The translations under genes and the position numbers were made by a program. A DNA stretch of 64,000 nt from an uncultured Actinomycetes bacterium (GTDB lineage: Bacteria > Actinomycetota > Thermoleophilia > Miltoncostaeales > Miltoncostaeaceae), in the NCBI GenBank assembly GCA_903896045.1, contig CAITWD010000018.1:62001-126000 (forward strand), written 5' to 3'. A model generated the notes under the pieces. That model saw only the letters and a program-made list of their open reading frames with translations. It ran no database searches and was not told the origin of the DNA. Below, one piece after another: positions 33,915 through 42,386 of the stretch; within the stretch, counting starts at the first letter, position 1; every line of letters begins with the position of its first letter.

Positions 33915-34745
33915 ATGCGCCGGTCGACCGCTCGTCGCACAACGGAAGATCTCCCAATCTCGAGCGGATGGCCGCTTGCTCGCAGCCTTGGCCTTGGCGT
34001 GGTGCGCCCTGGGGGCCTCGCGGCGACACGACGCCTGTTTGAGGGCGTGGAACTTGGTCCTGGCGATCGAGTGATTGACCTGTTTCCCGGCGCAGGTGGA
34101 ACGGGCCTCTTGGCGACTGAGCACAACTTGTATTCGTGGACCGGAATCTGTCGCGATGAGGCAGAGGCGCGGAGCGTGAACAAGGCAATCCCCGGGCCCG
34201 CGGTCGCGACCGTGATTGGTGCGCCTGATCACACCGGCCTCGCGGACGGTGAGGCGTCGGTGGTCTATGCGGAAGGTCTTTTGACGGGAATCCCGGTCGA
34301 TGTCCAATCTGCGGTGCTTCGTGAAACAGCACGGCTGTTGCGCCCCAACGGATTGGTCGGATTTCATGAACTCGCCATCACGCTTGGGGGGCCTGGAAGC
34401 ATCTCGCCGGCAGTCCTCGGCGCAGAGTTCGCCGCAGCAGATCGCGGTGGCCTCTATCCACATACCGAAGACGAATGGCGTCAGTTGATGAGTGATGCCG
34501 GTCTAGAATTTGTCGGCGCGAACCATTTTGCAGTTGTGATTCCGTCGGCCAAAGATGTGATTCGTGATGAGGGGCCACGACGGGGCCTTGAGATTCTGGG
34601 CAAGGTTGCCCGCCCTGGCGCGACCTCAAGTCAACTCAAAAACGCCATTAATGGGATTGCCCGAGCCCAGGATCGCCTGACGGGCGTGGTGTTGATCGCT
34701 CGTCGCCCATATGTGGGCCCGTTGCGGTCACGCGCCGCTCGCTGA
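33915..34745 (+). CDS. Class I SAM-dependent methyltransferase, substrate unknown
   Basis: The 276-residue protein has the SAM motif I DRVIDLFPGAGGTGLLATEH, an acidic residue after strand 2 region (WTGICRDEAEAR), and the post-motif VVYAEGLLTGIP and LLRPNGLVGFHELA. The N-terminal 35 residues include SGWPLARSLGLGVVRPGG. The layout resembles UbiE/arsenite-methyltransferase-like enzymes but I see no metal-binding Cys set. ATG 33915 follows AAGGAG (33905-33910). A hairpin terminator begins at the stop codon, so it is probably monocistronic. Confidence 0.72.
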   Translation: MRRSTARRTTEDLPISSGWPLARSLGLGVVRPGGLAATRRLFEGVELGPGDRVIDLFPGAGGTGLLATEHNLYSWTGICRDEAEARSVNKAIPGPAVATVIGAPDHTGLADGEASVVYAEGLLTGIPVDVQSAVLRETARLLRPNGLVGFHELAITLGGPGSISPAVLGAEFAAADRGGLYPHTEDEWRQLMSDAGLEFVGANHFAVVIPSAKDVIRDEGPRRGLEILGKVARPGATSSQLKNAINGIARAQDRLTGVVLIARRPYVGPLRSRAAR

Positions 34746-34776
34746 AAGCCCTCCGCTCGTAAACGGGGGGGGCTTT
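34745..34776 (+). terminator. Terminator after the methyltransferase gene
   Basis: AAAGCCCTCC pairs with GGGGGGCTTT (one mismatch) around a 12-nt loop, ending in TTTGAG. It starts on the last base of the stop codon. Confidence 0.7.
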
Positions 34777-34835
34777 GAGCCCCTGTCAGGGTAGTTATCG
34801 ATTGACTGTATTTCGGGTTACAAACAGGAGGTCCG

Positions 34836-35015
34836 ATGCAATCGCTTTCAGGTCGTGATGATGATTGCCTGACATTCGATCCTTGGAAAGATGGGATGGA
34901 TGGGCAAGTGGCCGCGAGGGGGGCGAGAATCCAGGGAAAGAATTTGGAAGAGAAAGAGGAAGGGCTCCCGATGGGAGCCCTTCGCGGTGCTGGCGGGGAA
35001 AGGTTCTCCCGATAA
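34836..35015 (+). CDS. Possible small ORF, 59 aa, with strong ribosome site
   Basis: ATG 34836 follows CAGGAGGT (34825-34832), one of the best Shine-Dalgarno sequences in the window. The 59 codons encode MQSLSGRDDDCLTFDPWKDG, then a highly charged Arg/Lys/Glu segment. I recognise no family. The last third overlaps a perfect 10-bp hairpin, which is unusual for a real coding sequence, so this could instead be a leader or a relic. Base composition differs from neighbouring genes (A/G-rich). Confidence 0.3.
   Translation: MQSLSGRDDDCLTFDPWKDGMDGQVAARGARIQGKNLEEKEEGLPMGALRGAGGERFSR
34960..34982 (+). terminator. Perfect 10-bp hairpin in the 34.8-35.1 kb spacer
   Basis: AAGGGCTCCC-GAT-GGGAGCCCTT. 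A second, imperfect copy of the core GGGCTCCCGATGGG lies at 35057-35070. No U-tract follows, so a terminator role is only likely, not certain. Apart from the small ORF nothing else was recognised between 34776 and 35104. Confidence 0.55.
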
Positions 35016-35104
35016 CGACTTCAGAACTTGTGTTGGTCTGAACGCGAAAGACAACGGGGCTCCCGATGGGCGTCCTTTGGAGGTCTAGTTGAAGATTGCC
35101 CGGC

Positions 35105-37165
35105 CTATTTGCCCGTCACGGTGACGTGCTGGATGTAGGTCTTGCCATGTTTGATGGCAATCTTTGCGATGGCATTCAAGGAGTGGTGCTTTGCCTTCCT
35201 TAAGAGGGCCTTCCCCTTTGCGTTCAAGACAATCAGCCATTGACCTGAATGGGTGAAGCGCACTGAACCAATGACAATCTTCTTTGTGGTGGTCAGGGTC
35301 CAGGTTCCGCTACAGGTTCTCGAACAGGAAATTTGTCCCGATGCTTTGCCATGCGAGGAGATGATGGATGTTGAGATGTTTACCCCCTGGATCACATCGG
35401 CAACCGCTCCTGCCTGCGCTCCGTAGTTGCCTGTACCGGTGAAGCTCCACGGGTCCTGGTAGGTACCCGCATTTATGTGGCTGGTGCTCGAGACATCAAT
35501 CGTTCCCACCGTCGAGCCCGTTTCGCCATTGACACCAGCGATGGTGTAAGTGGCGATGTGGGGGTTACCGTTATAGCTCGCCGAGTATGGGTTGACGGTG
35601 ACATTTGCGGATGCGCGAGTAATCGTGCCGGTCCCATCCACGTAGGAGATCGAGTAGTTACTCGATACATCTGCTCCGCTTGATCCGGTTCCTGCACCAT
35701 TGCGAATCACACATGTGGCAACTGTTGAGGTTGCAGTCAAGACATTTGCACTGTTGAACGCTTGGGTGCAGTCAAGATGGTCAGTGTTCTGGCCATCGCT
35801 TTGGAGCAACGCGCCACTTGTCAGCGTTGGGACACCATTCGATGAGGTTGTGCCATCGTAGGTTTTTGTGTCGCTTGCTGCGGTGATGGTGAGTGCGGCA
35901 GGGGTGTATTGCGAGCCTTGGGTTTGGACAGCACCAATGTCACACGGACTTGGGGACGAGACGCTGTATCCCCGTTGATCAGGAAGACCGCATATCTGAA
36001 TAGAGCCGACTGTCGTGCCGAAAGGGATCGCACCGATAGCTGGGCTTCCTAAGGCCGGGAGGATGGTCTGAGTCGGGCCGCCGTTTTTGGCAAGAGTTCC
36101 TAGGGAGGCATCGAGCGTGGGGCTTGAGTTGACAGACCCAGTTGCTGTAAAGCCGCATGTGCTGTCATCGGAGATGTTGTAGCCGAGGTCGGTCATGGTG
36201 CCCTGGCAATTACCCGAGAGGGCACTACTGCCGGCCACTATGTCACCTAAAAGGCTAATCGTGCCGCCGGTTTTTTTGATCCCACCGCCACCTGTGCCAG
36301 TTGTTGAGTTATTTAAAACGGTTGATGAGGTAATGCTGACTGACCCACCTGAACTCAAGATTGCGGCCCCAGTAGTAGCTGTGTTCTGCCAGAACGTCGA
36401 CGAGTAGATGACCAATTGACCTTGGTTGTAGATTGCTCCGCCGTTGTTCGAGGTGGAATTGCTTGAGAACGTTGAGCGGTCTATGGACATGTATCCGTTG
36501 CTCGAGTTCTGAAGATTCCCCAAGCAGCAGGTGCTGTTCCCATTGAAGGTTGAGTTGACGAGTTCCACCCGACCGTCATTGAAGATGACCGAGCCCGCTC
36601 TGCCCCTTGTACTATTACTCGAGACACTTGAACTCTGAAGATTCAAAGTGCCGGAATTGACGATCGCTGCACCAGAAGAGCTGCTCGCCTGTTGAGTGAT
36701 AGCTGAGCTGACAACAGATACTGATGCTCCGACGCCAACGGTGATTGAGGACCCAACGGTCGTGCTAGTGGTAAGTCCGTGCTGTATCCCCAATCCAACA
36801 AGTGTGACTGAAACACCATTCCCCGACAGTGAAAAGATCGTGGTCGCGCCGTTGCCGTCAATCACCGTATTTGCTTGCCCATTTCCGGTGATGGTGTAGG
36901 TGCCCGGGTTGCTGATCACCATTGGAGTGCTTGATGCAGGCAGAATTGGTGTGCTTGAGGTGCAGTTCACCGAGAAAGTGATGTCACCACCACCATTGGC
37001 ATTCGCCTGACTCACTGCATAGGGGAGTGAACCTGTATCGATGACGCTGCCACTACAGTTTGTGACCACATAGCTCGTTGCGGCAGATGCGATGCCAGAA
37101 AACACAACACATCCGGAAATAACTGCGGCAAACGCGATCAGACTGATCCACCAACGATGCAGCAT
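35105..37165 (-). CDS. Secreted parallel beta-helix protein with choice-of-anchor-Q and MBG/YDG-like domains
   Basis: The 686-residue precursor has a signal peptide (residues 1 to about 28, ending GIASAATS). Residues about 60-300 are Ser/Thr/Asn/Gly-rich beta-helix coils (for example SGTLNLQSSSVSSNS, GGAIYNQGQLVIYSSTF). About 300-400 carries the anchor-Q-type pattern KNGGPTQTILPALGSPAIGA and CDIGAVQTQG. About 400-600 holds MBG/YDG-like repeats (ALTITAASDTKTYDGTTSS, NVTVNPYSASYNGNPHIATY). The tail is Lys/His-rich. No membrane anchor is visible. Start ATG 37165 follows AAAGGG; ATG 37183 is an alternative. Base composition is visibly less GC-rich than neighbours. Likely an extracellular adhesin or matrix protein; possibly acquired. 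Confidence 0.8.
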   Translation of the reverse strand: MLHRWWISLIAFAAVISGCVVFSGIASAATSYVVTNCSGSVIDTGSLPYAVSQANANGGGDITFSVNCTSSTPILPASSTPMVISNPGTYTITGNGQANTVIDGNGATTIFSLSGNGVSVTLVGLGIQHGLTTSTTVGSSITVGVGASVSVVSSAITQQASSSSGAAIVNSGTLNLQSSSVSSNSTRGRAGSVIFNDGRVELVNSTFNGNSTCCLGNLQNSSNGYMSIDRSTFSSNSTSNNGGAIYNQGQLVIYSSTFWQNTATTGAAILSSGGSVSITSSTVLNNSTTGTGGGGIKKTGGTISLLGDIVAGSSALSGNCQGTMTDLGYNISDDSTCGFTATGSVNSSPTLDASLGTLAKNGGPTQTILPALGSPAIGAIPFGTTVGSIQICGLPDQRGYSVSSPSPCDIGAVQTQGSQYTPAALTITAASDTKTYDGTTSSNGVPTLTSGALLQSDGQNTDHLDCTQAFNSANVLTATSTVATCVIRNGAGTGSSGADVSSNYSISYVDGTGTITRASANVTVNPYSASYNGNPHIATYTIAGVNGETGSTVGTIDVSSTSHINAGTYQDPWSFTGTGNYGAQAGAVADVIQGVNISTSIISSHGKASGQISCSRTCSGTWTLTTTKKIVIGSVRFTHSGQWLIVLNAKGKALLRKAKHHSLNAIAKIAIKHGKTYIQHVTVTGK

Positions 37166-37195
37166 AGTAAGCCCTTTGGTCATAGACGGGGCGTA

Positions 37196-37226
37196 TGACC
37201 AGTGGTCACAGTGCCGGGGGGGGGGG
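37196..37226 (-). promoter_or_regulatory. Poly-G/C tract (11) and palindrome upstream of the beta-helix gene
   Basis: A run of 11 G (37216-37226; C on the transcribed sense) lies 32 nt before ATG 37183 and 50 nt before ATG 37165. Between it and the start is TGACCA-G-TGGTCA (37196-37208), a 13-bp palindrome with 6-bp arms. This is the layout of a promoter whose spacing could change by slippage, next to an operator-like site. Confidence 0.55.
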
Positions 37227-37236
37227 TGGTGGAAAT

Positions 37237-38160
37237 CTACTGATATTTGGGTCGCGGTGTCAATCCAATTGAGTGCCTTTCCGGTATCTCGGGCGCGCCG
37301 ATTCGATTGCAATGGTCGTCAATTTCTGCACCTGGACTAGCCCAACGAAGAGCGTCGATATTCGGACCGACCAGGTCAAGGTCGTCCCGCAGCACTGCCA
37401 GAGTGCGAAAGAGCCGGGCGAGCTCGCGTTGGCCGCGGAGCGTCTCTGCCAGACGCGCTGCACCGCGCACTGAGACGTCCCAGCGCTCCGGATCATCGGG
37501 GATAGCGTCTATCGCCCCGAAGCGATCGAGGACGACAGCTGCAGAGCGAGCGCCCCACCCTGGTAATCCAGAGAATCCGTCTGCCGCGTCCCCCACCAGT
37601 GCAAGCCAATCGGGAATTTGCTCGGGAGCAACCCCAAAGTGTTCACGCACGCCGTCTGCATCGCGGATGGTGTCCTTACGCCTGTCCCATTGGACCACGC
37701 GTGTTCCCCGGACGCATTGTGCGAGGTCTTTGTCGGGGGAGCAGATGATGACGCGACTGACGCGCGGGTCGCGTGCTGCCTGGGCGGCCACACTTGCGAG
37801 CGCGTCATCTGCCTCGTATTCGACCATTGGCCACACGCTGAATCCACACGCGACGAGGGCCTGCTCAAGGAGTTCGAACTGGGCAAAGAGGGCCGGCTCG
37901 ATCCCGTCACCGGTTTTGTAACCTGGCCAGATCGTATTGCGAAACGATTCGACCACATGGTCGGTCGCGATCCCGATGTGTGTCGCGCCCGATTCGAGAA
38001 GGCCCACCATCGAGCGGACAACAGCGCGCACGGCGGCGTTGGGGCGCGCACGCACCGCACTTGGCATGCCGTAATGATGGCGACTCAGCTCCCAGGTCCC
38101 ATCGACGAGGTGCACCTCGAATTGCTGCGTGTCAGGGGGGGTAGGGGAGGTGTCAGCCAT
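37237..38160 (-). CDS. 5'-3' exonuclease (PolI-type FEN domain), standalone
   Basis: The 307-residue protein is the flap endonuclease/5'-nuclease module without a polymerase. Visible are the PIN-like acidic cluster EYEADDALASVAAQA, IICSPDKDLAQCV, GVAPEQIPDWLALVGDAADG and the helix-hairpin-helix GFSGLPGWGARSAAVVLDRF. The first metal Asp of the canonical LLVDG motif appears as HLVDGTWELSRHHY. ATG 38160, 10 nt after a TAnnnT element. Standalone forms are common in actinobacteria and serve Okazaki fragment processing or repair. Confidence 0.88.
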   Translation of the reverse strand: MADTSPTPPDTQQFEVHLVDGTWELSRHHYGMPSAVRARPNAAVRAVVRSMVGLLESGATHIGIATDHVVESFRNTIWPGYKTGDGIEPALFAQFELLEQALVACGFSVWPMVEYEADDALASVAAQAARDPRVSRVIICSPDKDLAQCVRGTRVVQWDRRKDTIRDADGVREHFGVAPEQIPDWLALVGDAADGFSGLPGWGARSAAVVLDRFGAIDAIPDDPERWDVSVRGAARLAETLRGQRELARLFRTLAVLRDDLDLVGPNIDALRWASPGAEIDDHCNRIGAPEIPERHSIGLTPRPKYQ

Positions 38161-38176
38161 TGCTGTCCAGACACTA
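38161..38176 (-). promoter_or_regulatory. Leaderless-type -10 for the exonuclease gene
   Basis: On the minus strand TAGTGT at 38176-38171, 10 nt before the ATG at 38160. Confidence 0.4.
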
Positions 38177-38270
38177 TCGCGCAGGCCACTTTCGGCGGTT
38201 GTGATGTCGATTCTGAGTGAGTTCAGATAGCGTGCACACGACGCACCTGTCATACCCGGAGGCTTGGCGC

Positions 38271-38957
38271 ATGACCCAGATTGATGTCGACCACATACTT
38301 TCGACCACTCGGTCCGTTCGAAAGCGGCTCGATCTTGAGCGTCCCGTTCCGCGGTCTGTGATCGAGGAATGCCTCGCGCTCGCCCAACAAGCGCCAACGG
38401 GTGGCAATAAGCAGTCCTGGTCGTTTCTGGTGGTAACTGATCCTGCAAAGCGACTGGCACTTGCCGAGATCTATCGCAAAGGCTGGGATCAGTACATCAC
38501 TAAAGGCCTCGTTGAGCCACCGGCCCCTCCGGCGCAGGACCCGAAGGCGCGTGAGCGCCAGAAGCGGATCGGCAATTCCGCCAAATATCTCGCCGATAAT
38601 CTCGAACGAGTACCGGCATTGGTGGTCCCGGTCATCCGCCACCGGATCGAAGGCCGCGACAACGTCGTGATGGCATCCCAGTTCGGCTCGGTGCTGCCTG
38701 CGGTCTGGAGCTTCATGCTTGCTGCCCGTGCCCGGGGTCTTGGCACCGCGTGGACGTCGATCCATCTCTTCTATGAACGTGAAGCCGCCCAGATCCTGGG
38801 GATCCCCTATGACGAGGTGACCCAAGTCGCCCTTGTTCCAGTCGCGTACACCATTGGGGATGATTTCAAGCCTGGCAATCGCGCCGCGTTTGAGACCTTC
38901 GTGCACTGGGATGAGTGGGGAAATCACACACCACCCGAAGATGGCGCGGCCGCCTAG
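38271..38957 (+). CDS. Nitroreductase-family FMN protein
   Basis: The 228-residue protein has the family start TTRSVRKRLDLERPVPRSVI, FMN-binding QAPTGGNKQSWSFLVVTD, and the C-terminal LGTAWTSIHLFYEREAAQIL with the second FMN/NAD(P)H contact region. Members reduce nitro compounds, quinones or flavins; F420-dependent relatives exist. Substrate is not predictable. ATG 38271 follows GGAGG; TAGCGT at 38228-38233 may be the -10. Convergent with the Sua5 gene, overlapping by 4 nt. Confidence 0.87.
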   Translation: MTQIDVDHILSTTRSVRKRLDLERPVPRSVIEECLALAQQAPTGGNKQSWSFLVVTDPAKRLALAEIYRKGWDQYITKGLVEPPAPPAQDPKARERQKRIGNSAKYLADNLERVPALVVPVIRHRIEGRDNVVMASQFGSVLPAVWSFMLAARARGLGTAWTSIHLFYEREAAQILGIPYDEVTQVALVPVAYTIGDDFKPGNRAAFETFVHWDEWGNHTPPEDGAAA

Positions 38958-39928
38958 GAGTGTGCCTGTGCCGCGCGCTCCAGGCGATCGCGGACCGCAG
39001 CGGCAATGCCATCACCCTGTGGCGGGAGCACGATGAGCGCGGTGGTGCCTGCGTCATCGGCGGCACGCATGAGTAGATAGAGATCGTGCGCAAAGTCACT
39101 GGCTGACGTACCACGTGGGGTGAGGGAGAGAACCCCGCTGGGGAGTGCAACCGCATCTGGTGTGCCAAGCACGGCGACGCGTGCGGTTGAGAGGTCGTAT
39201 TCAGAGATCACCGATGCGAGGGTCTGCATCGTGGCGATGCGCAGGGTTGCTCGTGGGGCATAGTGCGCTGCAAGCATCCCCGGTGCTCGGGCAGGCCCCG
39301 TGGGGGTGCCATTCACATCTTTGCCCAGCACCGCAGCGAGTGTTTCGGCCGATATTCCGCCGAGTCGAAGCACAGTGGGCGTCTCCCCGGTGAGATCAAT
39401 GATGGTTGACTCCACTCCAACCTCACTCGCTCCGCCGTCCAGGATGAGGGGGATCGCGCCCGCGAGGTCGTGTGCGACATGCGCCGCAGTCGTCGGGCTG
39501 ATGCGCCCAAAGAGGTTTGCTGACGGGGCAGCGACGCCGGCGTTGACGGCGAGAAGCATTTCGCGCGCCAAGATGTGATCGGGAACCCGCAATCCAACGG
39601 TTGGTTGCCCGCCGGTGACGACATCGGGCACCTCGCGACTCCGCTCCACGATAATCGTCAGTGGGCCTGGCCAAAAGCTTTCGGCAAGCAGGTAGGCGTC
39701 GTTGCTGACATGCGATCCGTAGCGGTCGAGAAGTCGTGCATCGGCGCCGTGGACGATCAATGGGTGATGTTGGGGCCGCCCTTTGATCGAGAAGATGCGA
39801 GCAACCGCATCCGGATGACCGATGTGCGCACCGAGCCCATAGACGGTCTCTGTGGGAAACGCGACCACATCTCCGCGCGTGAGCGCATCAGCGGCGTCAA
39901 TGGGATCAAAGGTGATGCGCGGCGTCAT
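38954..39928 (-). CDS. L-threonylcarbamoyladenylate synthase, Sua5 type (YrdC plus Sua5 domains)
   Basis: Makes threonylcarbamoyl-AMP for t6A37 modification of ANN-decoding tRNAs. The 324-residue protein has the YrdC domain (GDVVAFPTETVYGLGAHIGH, SIKGRPQHHPLIVH, FWPGPLTIIVERS, VGVESTIIDLTGETPTVLR) followed by the smaller Sua5 domain after the linker GPARAPGMLAAHYAPRA. ATG 39928 was chosen by fit to the family N-terminus; longer starts extend into the divergent region. Confidence 0.93.
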   Translation of the reverse strand: MTPRITFDPIDAADALTRGDVVAFPTETVYGLGAHIGHPDAVARIFSIKGRPQHHPLIVHGADARLLDRYGSHVSNDAYLLAESFWPGPLTIIVERSREVPDVVTGGQPTVGLRVPDHILAREMLLAVNAGVAAPSANLFGRISPTTAAHVAHDLAGAIPLILDGGASEVGVESTIIDLTGETPTVLRLGGISAETLAAVLGKDVNGTPTGPARAPGMLAAHYAPRATLRIATMQTLASVISEYDLSTARVAVLGTPDAVALPSGVLSLTPRGTSASDFAHDLYLLMRAADDAGTTALIVLPPQGDGIAAAVRDRLERAAQAHS

Positions 39929-40017
39929 GAGGGGTAATCGGGGCCTTCTGTGGGTGTCGGCAGCACCTACCGATGCACATCGTATGCGCGATGGTGCCAT
40001 GAGATGAATGTGGCGGG

Positions 40018-40033
40018 TAGGCTAGCGGCCAGA
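40018..40033 (+). promoter_or_regulatory. Leaderless-type -10 for the 117-aa membrane protein gene
   Basis: TAGGCT at 40018-40023, then 10 nt, then ATG 40034. Confidence 0.4.
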
Positions 40034-40387
40034 ATGAATGCAATTGCCGCCCTTGCGATCTGTGTGTTTTTGCTTGCGATTGCTCTGTGGGCATCCGTGA
40101 GCGCGATTCGCGGTGTGGCACCGAGTCGCGGCATGCTGATGTTCGCGGCGATCTGTGAACTCGAGCTCATCCTGCAGGCGCTCATCGCGCTCCTGGTGAT
40201 TGCAAAGGGCCATCATCCTCCGTCGATGGGGGAGTACCTCGGGTATCTGTTTGTCACGGTAGTGCTTGTTCCGTACGGGATTGTTCGCGCTCGGGGGCAG
40301 GAACCGGGGCGGTGGGATTCCGCGGCTCTGGCTGCGATTGCCGTGGCGGTAGCTATTGCCGTGTTACGACTCTTGTATCTCTGGTAA
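40034..40387 (+). CDS. Integral membrane protein of unknown function, 117 aa
   Basis: Four predicted membrane helices cover almost the entire protein (about residues 4-24, 35-58, 68-86 and 95-115). Short loops include SAIRGVAPSRGM and KGHHPPSMGEY. I do not recognise a named family. A second small membrane protein follows 10 nt downstream, suggesting a functional pair. Confidence 0.65.
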   Translation: MNAIAALAICVFLLAIALWASVSAIRGVAPSRGMLMFAAICELELILQALIALLVIAKGHHPPSMGEYLGYLFVTVVLVPYGIVRARGQEPGRWDSAALAAIAVAVAIAVLRLLYLW

Positions 40388-40397
40388 ACACCAGTAA

Positions 40398-40826
40398 ATG
40401 GCGACAACACACACAGGACGTGGTCCAGGCCGGCTTCTCGCTGCGGTCTACACCATCTTTGCCATCTCGGCAGGGGCGAGGGCGATTTTTCAGATCGTCA
40501 CCAAATTCTCCCACGCACCGGTTGCCTACCTGTTGTCCGCGGCAGCAGCCGTAATCTATCTCTTGGCAGCTGTGTGCTTCACGCGTCCGTCGGCGCAATC
40601 GTGGCGGACCGCAGTCATCGCGCTGTGCGTGGAATTTGCCGGTGTGGTGATTGTCGGCGCACTGAGTGTCGCGCAGCCGCATCTTTTCCACGACGCAAGC
40701 GTCTGGTCCAACTTTGGGAGCGGCTACGGATTCATTCCGGTGATCCTGCCGCTGATCGGGCTCGTCTGGCTCCGGAGGCCACAGACCCGCGATGCATTCG
40801 GGGCACCAGGACCTGCCCAGCGCTAG
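40398..40826 (+). CDS. Integral membrane protein of unknown function, 142 aa
   Basis: Four predicted membrane helices; the first is preceded by a short basic N-terminus (MATTHTGRGPGRLLAAVYTI). The segment AQPHLFHDASVWSNFGSGYG before the last helix looks conserved in character, as if lining a pore or binding site, but no family is assigned. It follows the other small membrane protein by 10 nt and is convergent with the next gene, 6 nt apart. Confidence 0.68.
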   Translation: MATTHTGRGPGRLLAAVYTIFAISAGARAIFQIVTKFSHAPVAYLLSAAAAVIYLLAAVCFTRPSAQSWRTAVIALCVEFAGVVIVGALSVAQPHLFHDASVWSNFGSGYGFIPVILPLIGLVWLRRPQTRDAFGAPGPAQR

Positions 40827-40832
40827 CGGGGG

Positions 40833-41177
40833 CTACGACGCTCCGGATGCAGCAGACGGGGAGTTGTATGAGTAGGTCGGCGCCTGTGCGTTTTGGGATT
40901 GATCGTCTTGGGATGCAATCCCGCCAGAGGGATTGACGGCAGCCTGTTGCGCTGCGGCAATCGCTGCTGGGCTGCCCTGGACTGATCCGGATCCAGAGTG
41001 GCGCACGGGAATCGAGCTTGCGACAGCTGAAGTGATTGCGGCGAGTACTGCTGCACCGGCGACACAGATAATCGTTGCGGCCTTCAGCCGCGCGTGACCG
41101 ACCTCACGACGCCGTGCTGCCGCGCGCAGAGGATCTTGCGGCGCGGGCATTTTTTGTGCGGTTGGGCGACGGGCCAT
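40833..41177 (-). CDS. Single-pass membrane protein with low-complexity outer tail, 114 aa
   Basis: The N-terminus is basic (MARRPTAQKMPAPQ, AAARRREVGHARLK), followed by one membrane helix (about residues 35-57, AATIICVAGAAVLAAITSAV) and an extracellular Ala/Ser/Gln/Gly/Pro-rich tail. No domain recognised. Start ATG 41177 by fit; a longer frame to 41243 looks spurious. It may be an envelope linker protein. Confidence 0.55.
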   Translation of the reverse strand: MARRPTAQKMPAPQDPLRAAARRREVGHARLKAATIICVAGAAVLAAITSAVASSIPVRHSGSGSVQGSPAAIAAAQQAAVNPSGGIASQDDQSQNAQAPTYSYNSPSAASGAS

Positions 41178-41838
41178 GCTGTGGGTTCTCCGATGATCTG
41201 CCAGATGATGCCTCTGCACGCAAATTGTGCAGTAACTCTGCAACTGACACTACCGTCAAAGGTTTAGGACAGCATTAAGACCTTGCATCGGCGTGCGTCA
41301 AAATGAGTGACCGCAATCCCGGTGTACGTGCACATCGAATTGCACACCTGACTCGAGACGAGGCGCACGCCGATCATCAATTGACCCAATGATGATCTGC
41401 ACAGGACACGCCACACAACGCGCTGGCCAACCATCGCTCAGCAAGACATGCCCCTGGGTACCGCCGCACGCCGTGTTAGGCGAGCGGGGTCTCGAATGAA
41501 GTTTTGATTGCACGCATTTCACTCATGATCCGGCGAAGCCGAAACATGCTTGGTGAGAATGTGCCAGAAGGAATCGTGAACATGGCATGAGATTAGGTGC
41601 ACGGGGTACCCCGGCTCATTGGCCATCCGGCCGAAATCGTGCGGCCGTGGCGCGGCCCTGTGGCCCGTTGCGCCAGTTGAGGGGGATACATTGGAAGAGG
41701 GGCCCCACAAACCTTCACATCACAGAACATTACTTCTCGTGCGTGTAAGCAGATTGTGGTGCTGGGACCAGAAGGGGCGCTGCAGCGACGCCGCGCGCCG
41801 TGAGAGGATCGGTGTGGCCCATCCCTTAAGGAGCACAC
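41178..41838. other. 660-bp interval without a recognisable gene
   Basis: All frames here give only short, unlike-protein ORFs of 60-90 codons on both strands. I see local hairpins such as CGGGGTACCCCG near 41605, and GGCCGAAATCGTGCGGCC near 41630, but no tRNA, rRNA or known riboswitch. The last bases hold AAGGAGC for the next gene. In such a compact segment it may hold a non-coding RNA or a decayed gene. Confidence 0.4.
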
Positions 41839-42288
41839 ATGGCGGAGTACATCGCACAGATCACGACGGACCGTTCAACCGATGATGTCTTTGCGTATTT
41901 GGCATCGTTCGACAACACTCGGCATTGGGATCCGAGCGTGATTTCTGCGACCGCCGAGACCGTCGGTCCGCCGGCAATGGGTTCTGTCTATGAACTCACC
42001 CTCCAACTTGGTCGTGGTACCGAAACGCTGCGCTATGAAATCGTGGAGATTTCCGCCCCCCATCGAGTTGTCCTGGAGGCGAATGGATCTCGATTTTTTT
42101 CACGCGATGAAATTGAGGTTGACACCGATGCGACAGGCACGATTGTTCGGTACACGGCCGAATTGCGCTTTAAGGGGCTCTGGAAGGTAGCCGGCCCATT
42201 CGCTTCTCGGGCACTCAACGCTGCAGGAGATGCGGCGATTAATGGCCTGATCCGCGAGTTGGATGGTCGCCCGAGTCATGCGATCTAA
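41839..42288 (+). CDS. SRPBCC (polyketide cyclase/START-like) family protein
   Basis: The 149-residue protein fits the helix-grip fold used to bind hydrophobic ligands. The start AEYIAQITTDRSTDDVFAYL and the phrase FDNTRHWDPSVISA are typical of the polyketide_cyc2 group, and the final long helix (FASRALNAAGDAAINGLIRE) closes the cavity. No catalytic residues can be assigned. ATG 41839 follows AAGGAGC. Confidence 0.8.
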   Translation: MAEYIAQITTDRSTDDVFAYLASFDNTRHWDPSVISATAETVGPPAMGSVYELTLQLGRGTETLRYEIVEISAPHRVVLEANGSRFFSRDEIEVDTDATGTIVRYTAELRFKGLWKVAGPFASRALNAAGDAAINGLIRELDGRPSHAI

Positions 42289-42386
42289 GCATCGGTTTGC
42301 GGCGTTGCGATCTACTCCGTGGTGATGCTGTGAGGATGGCCCTGACGGGCCGACGATGCGCGTTCCCAGTAGCGTTTTTCCGCTTG

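Noticed and set aside
41298-41838. Several 60-90-codon ORFs on both strands
   Set aside because: No ribosome sites, no domain-like sequence, and mutually overlapping in different frames.
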